The notes beneath the pieces are model-generated. The model saw only the letters and a program-made list of their open reading frames with translations. It was not told the DNA's origin and did no database searches. Below, in pieces: positions 48,131-57,629 of a stretch of 64,000 bases of DNA (within the stretch, counting starts at the first letter, position 1; every line of letters begins with the position of its first letter). Position numbers and translations under genes: made by a program. Location of the stretch: NCBI GenBank assembly GCA_026214975.1, contig CM047814.1, positions 20,297,541 to 20,361,540 on the forward strand, in the 5' to 3' direction. Origin of the DNA: Gentiana macrophylla. Taxonomy: Eukaryota; Streptophyta; Magnoliopsida; Gentianales; Gentianaceae.

Positions 48131-48883
48131 TGTTGGTAATTTAAGTGTTACCATGTTCATTTATGTAATCGGGGTTTGGTACAAATATGGGTGAACTTGG
48201 AATGCTATAATATGAGTTTGGAGGTACGGAGTGTACGCTCATATAAGTATTTACGATTTTACGGATTTAAATGATCAAGTATAGTTCGGGAAAATCGCTT
48301 AAAGGACTGAAAATCCACTTAAAGGACCAAAATTCAGAATTTGGAGAAACAGGTGACAGGCGGCCGCCTGTCACAATAGGCGCCCGCCTGTGGGAAATTT
48401 TTGTACATAAATTTGATCAGAGAGTTTGGTCGAATTTTTGGCTTCACAGGCTGGCCACAGGCGCCCGCCTGTGGCCCGAAATTTTGAATTGGTGTGTCTT
48501 TTCATCATTTTCAACTGACTTATGTATGTAACTTCTTTCCAAAGGTTGCATACATAAGAGGTCAGTTTTCCACCAATATATATGATCTTTTTAAGTGCTT
48601 TAAACAGTGGAAAATTGGCACATTCATTTTTGAGAGTAAAAACATCTTGCAAACTATCTCCAAGAGTAATCTTCATCTTTTGTGCCTAAATTTGAAGGGA
48701 AAACGTAGTCTTATCTCACAAAAGTATTTGTGACACCCTAGGCATTCAGTAAGGGGCAAATAATATTTGTAGGAAAGTGTTTACATGATTCTACGTTCAT
48801 ATCAAGCAAACCAAATTTCTGCGTTTTAGTTTTCCTGCGTTTTTGACATTGTTGTTGTTACTCAAACCTCAAACAATTCAACA
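48131..48883 (+). repeat. 5' LTR of the Copia in MULE3
   Basis: A 753-bp LTR. It contains a perfect 22-bp palindrome (48353-48374, GTGACAGGCGG and its complement) and a near-palindrome CCACAGGCGCCCGCCTGTGG (48455-48474) in otherwise AT-rich sequence. Confidence 0.95.
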
Positions 48884-48910
48884 TTCTAAAAAAGTTATTT
48901 AGTCTTAACA

Positions 48911-49822
48911 ATGTCAAGTGTTAAGGAGATGACTGCAAATTTCGGAAAGTTGGAAAAGTTCGAAGGAGTAAACTTTCGAAGATGGCAAAGAAAGATGCAT
49001 TTTCTGTTGACGACTTTGAAGGTGGTGTATGTGTTGAGTACACCGATGCCTGAAGTGATGGATGACGGACCGTTGGAGGAACTGAGGAAGAAAAACAAGT
49101 GGGAGAATGACGATTACATATGCCGAGGCCACATTTTGAACGGTATGTTTGATGCTCTGTTCGATATTTACCAAAATGTTGAATCTGCCAAAGAACTTTG
49201 GGATTCTTTAGAATCAAAATACATGGATGAAGATGAATCCAGTAAAAAGTTCTTGGTTGGAAACTTCATGAAATATAATATGGTGGATTCACGTTCGGTA
49301 ATGGAACAGTACAATGAACTTTTTCTTCGCATTTTGGGTCAGTTTGCACAGCATAAAATGGAAATGGATGAGTCTATTTCTGTTTCAAGTATAATTGATA
49401 AACTGCCACCATCTTGGAAATACTTTAAACATTTTCTGAAACATAAGAAAAAAGAATTATCTCTGGTAGAACTTGGTAGTCACTTGCGTATAGAGGAATC
49501 TCTAAGGGCGCAAGAGATCGGTAAAACCAAGGGTAAATAGGTAATGGATTCGACTTCCATAAATATGGTGGAAACCGGGGAAAGTTCTCAAAAGAACCAG
49601 AAGAAAAGAAAAGGGCAATCATCTAAAAACAACGGCAAAGATGCCAATAAGAAACCGAAAAGTGCTTGTTGGGTCTGCGGGAAAGTTGGGCATTTTAAGG
49701 TTGATTGTCGATTTGGCAAAAATCAGAAAGGGCCAAACAACAGTTCGGGGCAAGGGTCTAAGGACCAATGTGCTCCTAAACATCAAGGTCAGATATTGTT
49801 TGTGGGTTTAATTCTGATATGA
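48911..49822 (+). pseudogene. Copia gag
   Basis: The frame opens MSSVKEMTANFGKLEKFEG and continues with gag helices (FRRWQRKMHFLL, AKELWDSLESKY, FLVGNFMKYNMVDS) to an in-frame TAG at 49538-49540. Downstream it reads on to the zinc knuckle CWVCGKVGHFKVDC (near 49670-49710), which binds the element RNA. A frameshift near 49815 moves the reading to the protease frame. Confidence 0.88.
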
Positions 49823-52800
49823 ATTATGTACCGCTAATTTTTGAGGCATTATATGTGCAGGATGATGATGTTGCTTGGTGGATTGACTCGGGTGCGACAA
49901 GGCATGTCTGCAAGGATCAACGTTGGTTTAAAGATTATGAACCTGTTAACGATGGATCCATGCTTTTTATGGGAAACGAGTCAAAGGCCGCCATTCATGG
50001 AAGAGGAACTGTTATTTTACCTTTTAGTTCTGGCAAATTTGTAACTTTAAAACATGTACTATTTGTTCCGGGGATCCGGAAAAACTTAGTTTCAGGAAGT
50101 TTGTTATGTAAAGATGGTTTTAAACAAGTCTTTGAGTCTGACAAATACATTTTAAGTAAATTTGGTGTATTCATAGGATTTGGTTATCTTTGTAATGGTA
50201 TGTTTATGCTTAACATTCAGCATGATGTTGTGAATAATGTTTGTATGAATCATGATGTTAATGTTTCTGTTTTATGGCATGCTCGGTTAGGACATGTTCA
50301 TTACAAACACATGTTATTAATGTCTAAACATGATTTGATTGCATCTTTTGATATGAATGTAAATAAATGTGAAACATGTATGTTGAACAAAATTGTTAGA
50401 CAACATTTTCATAGTGTTGAAATGTCGTCTTCAGTTTTGGATCTTGTCCATAGTGATCTATGTGATTTTTGTGCTACACCTTCTTTTGGCAACAAAAGAT
50501 ATGTAGTGACTTTTATAGATGATTGCACTCGGTTGTTATGTGTTTTTACTTCATTCTAAAGATGAGGCAATCGATAAATTCAAAATCTATAAAAGTGAAG
50601 TTGTGTTGCAATTAACCTCTAAAATTAAAAAGTTGCGTACCGATCGAGGTGGTGAATACTTTGATCCAACCTTTTTCGGGTCATGTGGGATTATACATGA
50701 GGTTACGGCACCTTACACACCACAGCAAAACGGTATAGCGAAAAAGGAAAAACCATACTCTTAAAGAGATGGTTAATTCCGTGCTATCTTACTCAGGCTT
50801 GAGTGAGGGATTTTGGGGAGAAGCCATGTTAACGGCTTGTTATTTGCTGAATAGAGTTCCTAATAAAAGGAATCCTATTACCCTATATGAACTTTGGTTC
50901 AAAAAGAAGCCAAACTTGAGTAATCTACGAGTTTGGGGATGTAGGTTGTTGTAAGGCTCACCATGCCTAAGATTAAAACCTTGGGTGAGAGAGGCATTGA
51001 TTGTATATTTATTGGATATGCTATGCATTCCAAGGCTTATAGGTTCTATGTAATAGAGCCTAATGATTCAGTTGCTATTCATTCTGTGATTGAATCAAGA
51101 GATGCTATCTTTGATGAAAATCGGTTTTCGTCTATACATAGGCCGAAGGATATAACTCCTATTAACGTTGGAGTGGAGAACAATAATGATATTAATTCTC
51201 AAGATGAGCCTTTGGAGCTTCGTAGAAGCAAAAGGGCTAGGAAAGCAAAGTCTTTTGGATCCGACTATCAAACTTATTTGGTAGAAGGAACAAGAGATGA
51301 AGTAGGATTCCAATATTCATATTGTTATAATATTGATGAGGATCCTAAGACTTTTAAGGAGGCCATGGAGTCTCGAGACATGTCATTTTGGAAAGAAGCC
51401 GTCAATGATGAGATGGATTCCATAATGGGAAATAACATGTGGATCCTTGAGGATCTTCCGCATGGTTGCAAACCTTTGGGTTGCAAGTGGATCTTTAAAA
51501 GAAAGATGAAAGTTGACGGCATCAAGCGATGTGTATAAAGCCGATTTGGTAATTCAAGGCTTTAGACAAAAGGAAGGTATTGATTATTTTGATACCTATG
51601 CACCGGTTGCTAGAATCTCACATAAGATTGTTGATTGCTTTGGCAACAATTAACAATCTGTAATCCATCAAATGGATGTTAAGACGGCATTCTTAAATGG
51701 AGATTTGGAAGAAGAAATTTATATGAAACAACCGGAAGGTTTTATTTTGCCTGGAAATGAGCATAAGGTTTGTAAACTTGTTAAATCATTGTATGGTCTT
51801 AAACAAGCACCTAAAAAATGGCATCATAAATTTGATGAAGTTATCTTGTCTCATGGTTTTATGATTAATCAATCAGACAAGTGTATATATATAGCAAATT
51901 TGACAATACCGGTAATGGTGTGATAATTTGCTTATATGTTGATGACATGTTGATCTTTGGAACTAACCAAGATCAAGTTGACCTTTGCAAAGCATTTTTG
52001 TCATCAAGCTTTTCTATGAAAGACATGGGGGAGGCGGATGTGATTCTAGGAATCAAGATAAAACGGAGTGACAAAGGGTTCTTTTTGACACAATCTCATT
52101 ACATTGAGAAAGTGTTGAAGAAGTTCAATAGTGAAAACTCCACTCCGGCCAACACTCCCATGGATCCTAATGAGAAACTCATGCCTAATACGGGAAATCC
52201 GATATTACAACTTGAGTATTCTCGGGTGATAGGATGTTTGATGTATGCTATGACTAGCACACGTCCGGATATTGCTTATGCGGTTGGAAAGCTAAGCGAG
52301 TTTTTAGTAATCCAAGCGACCATCATTGGCGTCTTTGTAACTCGTGTGCTAAGATACCTTAAGTCTACCAAGAATTTTGGCTTGACTTATGTTGGACACC
52401 CTTCTGTAATAGAAGGATACTCGGATGCTAGTTGGATATCCAATGTGGAAGATCATTCTTCTACAAGTGGTTGGGTGTTTTTACTTGGAGGAGGTGCCAT
52501 TTCATGGGCTTCCAAAAAGCAAACCTGTATTACTAGCTCGACTATGGAGTCTGAGTTTGTTGCCTTAGCTGCAGCCGGAAAATAGGCTGAGTGGCTTAGC
52601 AATTTGATTTATGAAATTCCATTGTGGCCAAAACCAATATCACCCATTTCTATCCATTGTGATAGTGCTTCTACCTTGTCTAAAGCTTATAGTCAAGTGT
52701 ATAATGGTAAGTCGCGACACCTGGGCGTTAGACATAGCGCGGTACGTGAGTTGATCACTCATGGGGTGATTTCGGTTGTCTTTGTGAGATCTCAACATAA

Positions 52801-52882
52801 TTTAGCCGATCACTTAACCAAAGGATTGGCTAGAGACTTGGTACAAAAGTCTGTAATCGGGATGGGTTTACAACTCATTTGA
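49819..52882 (+). pseudogene. Copia protease, integrase, RT and RNase H
   Basis: In order: protease WWIDSGATRHVC (near 49875), GAG pre-integrase LWHARLGHVHY (near 50275), integrase DLVHSDLCDF and RTDRGGEYF (50440-50660) with TPQQNG (near 50720), a C-terminal GFWGEAML-CYLLNRVP block, RT MDVKTAFLNGDLEEEIYMKQ (near 51672) and CLYVDDMLIFG (near 51930), and RNase H GYSDASWIS (near 52415) and ESEFVALAAA (near 52550), ending at 52882 (IGMGLQLI). Frame changes or stops occur near 50556, 50764, 50954, 51538, 51660, 51915 and 52585. Catalytic motifs remain readable despite the lesions. Confidence 0.9.
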
Positions 52883-53409
52883 ATCTTGATGATAGGATAC
52901 CCAATTCCCTTCTAATACAATGTTAGAGGCAGAATTCAATGTGGAAGGCCTATTATCTAGATTTGAGCACATGATATTATCCCGAGGTATGTGCTTTTAC
53001 CTGTAAGTTAAGGATGAAGGGATTCTTCTTAATGAGTCTTTGATAAAGTGCAATTGCAGGTGCACGATTATTTAAAGGCTCACCTATATGAGTATGAAGT
53101 TTGGCCGCTTCAAGGAAGTTCGAGAGTTGGCTTTCTATATGCTCATGAATGGATATGGACACAAGGCCTGAATAATTAGTGTCAAGAATAAGCTTTTGGA
53201 GTTATATTAACTCATGTGTATGTTATCTTCATGTATTCAAAACGTGTAAATGGGTTCAATGCTTAGACACACCCCAATATTCGAATATTTGAAATGTGTA
53301 ATATTACTAGGTGATAATTCAATCTTCGTGACATTATCATTGATGCATGAGTTGTTATGTTTTGACTGTTTTCAGCTAAACCAAGGATTACACTTAAATG
53401 GGGGAGGAT

Positions 53410-54160
53410 TGTTGCTAATTTAAGTGTTACCATGTTCATTTATGTAATCGGGGTTTGGTACAAAGATGGGTGAACTCGGAATGCTATAATATGAGTTTGG
53501 AGGTACGGAGTGTACGCTCATATAAGTATTTACGAGTTTACGGATTTAAATGATCAAGTATAGTTCGGGAAAATCGCTTAAAGGACTGAAAATCCACTTA
53601 AAGGACCAAAATTCAGAATTTGGAGAAACAGGTGACAGGCGGCCGCCTGTCACCATAGGCGCCCGCCTGTGGGAAATTTTTGTACAGAAATTTGATTAGA
53701 GAGTTTGGTCGAATTTTTGGCTTCACGGGCTAGCCACAGGCGCCCGTCTGTGACCCGAAATTCTGAATTGGTGTGTCTTTTCATCCTTTTCAACTGACTT
53801 ATATATGTAACTTCTTTCCAAAGGTTGCATACATAAGAGGTCGGTTTTCCACCAATATATATGATCTTTTTGAGTGCTTTAAACAGTGGAAATTGGCACA
53901 TTCATCTTTGAGAGTAAAAACATCTTGCAAACTATCTCCAAGAGTAATCTTCATCTTTTGTGCCTAAATTTGAAGGGAAAACGTAGTCTTATCTCACAAA
54001 AGTATTTGTGACACCCTAGGCATTCAGTAAGGGGCAATAACTTTTGTACGAAAGTGTTTACATGATTCTACGTTCATATCAAGCAAACCAAATTTCTGCG
54101 TTTTAGTTTTTCTGCGTTTTTGACATTGTTGTTGTTACTCAAACCTCAAACAATTCAACA
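53410..54160 (+). repeat. 3' LTR of the Copia in MULE3
   Basis: A 751-bp partner LTR. The first palindrome is kept and is 2 bp longer (53631-53654); the second has two transitions. The untranslated stretch 52883-53409 between RNase H and this LTR has no recognised gene. Confidence 0.95.
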
Positions 54161-54167
54161 CAACCGG

Positions 54168-54330
54168 TGGGCCAAACTCGATCCACCGGGTCAGTGGCTC
54201 TCCCATCGGCATTGGGCTATTTCTGATACTCATTCTAGTGCTGCTTTACTACCAGATTTTGATCTTTGAGGGCGACGACGATTTGTGCGACGAAGAAAGC
54301 AATGAAGGTAATAAAAAACATGGTCATCCG
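54168..54330 (+). pseudogene. Possible captured exon with a transmembrane segment
   Basis: One plus-strand frame is open through GGPNSIHRVSGSPI, a hydrophobic run IGLFLILILVLLYYQILIF, then an acidic stretch EGDDDLCDEESNEG followed by a GTAATA donor-like site (near 54308). The hydrophobic run would span a membrane. Its upstream part was split off by the Copia insertion (TSD at 54161-54165). The reverse frame also gives a hydrophobic peptide, so the strand is not certain. No family was recognised. Confidence 0.3.
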
Positions 54331-54505
54331 ATTAAACGTAGGAAAAAGAATATAAGGGTAATTTAGTCCGAGTGAAATTATTTTTTCCTTATTGCAACTA
54401 AAAAAGGAGTGTGGATTAAACATTAATAAGGGGGGTGGGGGGAAATGTGGATTTATACTTAATTTTCTCAGAAATATATGCATCCGAATTCACCCCCACA
54501 AAGCA

Positions 54506-54619
54506 GGGAAATTCTTCCCTAGTCACTCCATTTGAGGGGTTGTACTGCGTGGATGAATCTGGTCCAGATTTTTCCACATGTTTTACTCCTCAAATGGAGT
54601 CACTAGGGAAGAACTTCCC
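54506..54619 (+). ncRNA. Near-perfect 32-bp hairpin, candidate small-RNA precursor or foldback repeat
   Basis: The arms 54506-54537 (GGGAAATTCTTCCCTAGTCA at its start) and 54588-54619 pair over 32 bases with only two mismatches (54511 and 54524). Pairing probably extends three more bases inward, to leave a loop of about 44 bases. It starts 26 bp after the right TSD of MULE3, so it is not part of that element. The size and pairing fit a plant microRNA precursor, but also a small foldback transposon. The arm begins TCTTCCCTA, as miR482-type microRNAs do, but on the 5' arm instead of the 3' arm, so no family is assigned. Confidence 0.45.
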
Positions 54620-55036
54620 CATAGAGCATTGTCCACCCAAGGATCCAAGGACTGAACATGGGTCTTACAAGGGATTCATATATGCTTGGTTCCTAAGAAA
54701 AAAACTAGCAGCAATGAATCCACTACAAAGTATGTTCCTATCAGAAATTTCAAGTGAGGATAGATGCATAGACTCACATTCAGGATGCATCAGACCCTTG
54801 AGGTAAAATCCAACCTACAATCCTTGTCATTGCTTCTAGTCCCAACCTGACGCCACAAAGGACTAAAAACTAGAAGGGTCATTTGGGAACCCAATAAGAA
54901 AATCATATATATTATAGAACTAATGGAGTACTTACTATGTATAACTGTCTGTAAACAGATCTATTTATGAAAATTTAAGCATACAATCATTGTAATAAGT
55001 AATTTCAAACAACATACATCCGAGAGAGATCGGCTT
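54620..55036. other. Intergenic DNA, no gene recognised
   Basis: Between the hairpin and the solo LTR. A plus-strand frame (54435-54806) passes through the hairpin but has no recognisable domain, and probably is not a gene. Confidence 0.4.
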
Positions 55037-55396
55037 TGTAATATTCTGAATTTTGATAAAAGGACAAACTTGACCTTTTAGCAAAATTGGAATATTATTA
55101 TTTTATTGGGACAATTATTCAAAAGGACACATTTTGGACTTAATTAGGCAAAAAGGACACCCAAAACAAACACTTAGTTATAAGGACAAAAATTAGGTAG
55201 ATAGACTCAAATACCCTTAATGAAGAAAAAAAAAACAGGCGCATGGATTTGTCCCCGACTCTCCTTAGAGGCGCTGAACATAGTAATTTTTTTGTTTTTT
55301 TTTTCAAAAGCAGGCGCTGAACATAAGTGTTTTTGGTTTTTTTTTTCAAAAGCAGGCGCTTAAATTTGGATTTTTTTAATAATTTTTTATTTTTTT

Positions 55397-56515
55397 TACC
55401 GATGCATTGACCACCGCGATGACGTGACAACCCCGATGCATTGACCACCGCGATGTATTGACCACCGTGATGCAATGACCACCGCGATGCCGTGACCACT
55501 GGGATGTAGTGACCACCCCGGATGAAGTTACCACCTGCGATGCATTGACCACTCCGATTCATTGACAGCAGCGATGCATTGACCATCCTGATGCATTTAC
55601 CACCGTGATGCAATGCTCACCCCGATGTAGTGACCACCGCGATTCATTGACCATCGCGAATCATTGACCACCGTGATGTAGTGACCACCCCGATACAGTG
55701 ACCACCGTGATGCATTGACCTCCGCAATGCAATGACCATCGTGATGCATTGACCACCCCGATCCAGTGACCATCGAGATGTAGTGACCACCGGGACGCAT
55801 TGACCACTGCGATGCAATGACCACCCAATGCATTAACCACCATAATGCAGTGACCACCGTGATGCATTGACCACCCCGATGTAATGACATTTGATGATGT
55901 GACACCGCGATGGATAAACCACCCTGATGCAGTGACAACCCCGATGCAGTGACATTTGATGATGTGACACCGTAATGCAATGACCACCCCGATGCAGTGA
56001 CATTTGATGATGTGACACCGTGATGAAGCGACACCGCGATGCATTGACCACCCCGATGCAGTGACATTTGATGATGTGATACCACGATGACATTTGATAT
56101 TTTACGACTTAATTTCAAAAAATCAATTTCTTTTTCTTCATAAAATCGTCATCAAACGGCTATATCTTTTGATATAAAACTACGATCAACATAATTCATT
56201 CACCATAATTTGTACTTTTTCATCCTCTTCATTCTGATATCTCATTTTATGAAGTGACAACTTATGCAGTGACATTCAATGACACCAATATTTTATGAAG
56301 TGACATCCAATGACAACAACATTTTATGAAGTGATCACCGCGATACATTGACCACCGTGAAGCAGTAACTACCACAATTCAATGACCACCGCGATGCAGT
56401 GACCACCACGATTGAGCGACCACCCCGATGCAGTGACCACCACGATTAATTGATCACCCCGATACAGAGACCACCGCGATGCAACGACCACCGCGATGTA
56501 GTGACCACCACTAGT
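55397..56515. repeat. 17-bp minisatellite (GATGCATTGACCACCGC)
   Basis: Roughly 50 imperfect copies of a 17-bp unit occupy 55397-56097 and 56330-56515, interrupted by a different block at about 56098-56330. Because 17 is not a multiple of three, every reading frame on the minus strand gives the same repetitive pseudo-peptide (SLHHGGQCIAVV-like); these are not genes. Confidence 0.95.
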
Positions 56516-56563
56516 AAAATTTATACACACAGTAACAACATACATTCTTTTCACAAAAAAAAC

Positions 56564-57081
56564 AACATACATTTAGAAATTCCTCCATTTCTGTAAGAAT
56601 ATATACAATACATCCCATTTACTTACTAACATCAAACAAAATGACACAAACTTAGGTCTTCAATGGTCATTACGAAATTACAGAAAACCTGCATTATAGT
56701 TGCAGAATTTATTGATTCCCCCTAATCTCATATTCAAAGCATAAAGGAAAAAGGAACCTCTACAAACTTCTATTGTTTAGGGGGCAGGGGGAAGGGAGAG
56801 AGAGAAGTGCCAAGATTCACATTTCAAAACCAGTGGTAGTAACATACACATAGAATGACAAAAACAAGATACATTCAGAAATTCCTCCATTTTTGTTGGA
56901 ATATACAATGCATCATATTTACTTGCTAACATCAAACAAAATGTAAGATACTTAGATCTTCAATGTTCACTACAACTATAGAAAATCTGCATTATGGTTA
57001 CAGAATTTATTCAATTCCCTCAAATTTCATATTCAAAGCATACTGTAAAAGGGAGACATGTATAAATTTCTATATCAAGAC
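56564..57081 (+). repeat. Direct duplication of about 220 bp within MULE2
   Basis: Two similar segments (56564-56783 and 56868-57081) share AGAAATTCCTCCATTT, AACATCAAACAAAATG, CTGCATTATRGTT and ATATTCAAAGCATA. They are separated by a purine-rich GGGGGCAGGGGGAAGGGAGA stretch (near 56780). Confidence 0.8.
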
Positions 57082-57128
57082 AAAAAAAAGCAGCCCTGAT
57101 TTTGTTAATTTCAAATGCAAAAGAGTAA

Positions 57129-57629
57129 TCAATCAAGAAAACATGTTGTTTGCCAAACAGCATTTCTGACATGCCTCAAATCCTTACCCTTCAATGTCCT
57201 TCCGGCGCCTTCCATTACTGAACAAGACAAAATGGAGGAATGTGGGGGAAGGATCTCACCGGTATTATTCTCTTCCTCCTCGTCGGAATCGTCAATTAAG
57301 TCATCTAATCCTCTTGCTGCTCTGTTCCTACGTATAGCTTCAAATAATACATGCACGTTAACCAGAGCTGACTGTTGGTGGAGGTGTAGCATTCTCGGAG
57401 GCGGCGGAGGTCGTTTAGGATTCTTTAAACGAGAGGATAGAGATATAGAGAATGGTGTGGATAGTAAGGAAGATGTCGACGGAGATGAAACGGACAACAT
57501 GGATTCATAATCGTCCGACATGGGAAATGCATTTCCTTCTCTTGAACCAGAATCCATTGGCCCTTGCCATGGCTGGAGAAAAAAAATGGACGTTCCGGCG
57601 ACCAGGAAGGAATTGGAAATAAGTTTCAA
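57129..57629 (-). pseudogene. Unidentified ORF, probably a host gene fragment carried by MULE2
   Basis: A 166-codon open frame; the first likely native start is [11 protein letters not shown] (an ATG near 57555). It has a Ser-rich segment, a PKRPPPPPR motif, a helical stretch [20 protein letters not shown] and an acidic run [12 protein letters not shown]. Composition and codon pattern look like a plant gene, not a transposon protein. It sits between the duplicated segment and the right inverted end of MULE2, where Pack-MULEs carry captured exons. It is uninterrupted, but I do not recognise the family, and whether it is expressed is unknown. Confidence 0.45.

Larger units (their letters stand above)
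48131..54160 (+). mobile_element. Ty1/Copia retrotransposon inside MULE3
   Basis: LTRs at 48131-48883 and 53410-54160 (about 97% identical by eye) start TGTTG and end AACA. The TSD caacc is exact (48126-48130 and 54161-54165). A purine tract AAATGGGGGAGGAT precedes the 3' LTR. Gag, protease, integrase, RT and RNase H lie in Copia order at 48911-52882. Only 27 bp separate the 5' LTR from the gag ATG, and the common initiator tRNA-Met primer site is not there. Eight or more stops and frameshifts make it non-functional. Confidence 0.95.
45128..54469. mobile_element. MULE3: Pack-MULE-like element, with nested Copia
   Basis: Inverted ends are AGGGAATGATGCTAAAATCC on the left and, read in reverse, GAGAAAATTAAGTATAAATCC on the right (shown to 20 bases). 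Similarity extends about 100 bp (TGATACACTC with TAATCCACACTCC; GGACAAAAATACCTTTA with GGACTAAATTACCCTTA). The direct repeat agaaatatat flanks it (45118-45127 and 54470-54479). Without the Copia element (48131-54160) it is about 3.3 kb. It contains no transposase but carries a diverged tandem repeat, GTAACAGTAACAG tracts, a PPR gene fragment with an intron-like junction, and a possible membrane-protein exon. This is the make-up of a Pack-MULE. Confidence 0.72.

Noticed and set aside
54506..54619. Assignment of the hairpin to the miR482/2118 family
   Set aside because: The TCTTCCC start is on the 5' arm on both strands, whereas the mature miR482 strand comes from the 3' arm, and several positions differ.
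54435..54806. Plus-strand ORF of 123 codons
   Set aside because: It starts inside the MULE3 end, runs through a near-perfect hairpin and has no recognisable domain, so it is probably not a gene.
55140..56572. Several long minus-strand ORFs with SLHHGGQCIAVV-like repeats
   Set aside because: They are products of the 17-bp minisatellite, which repeats through all frames; no independent coding signal exists.
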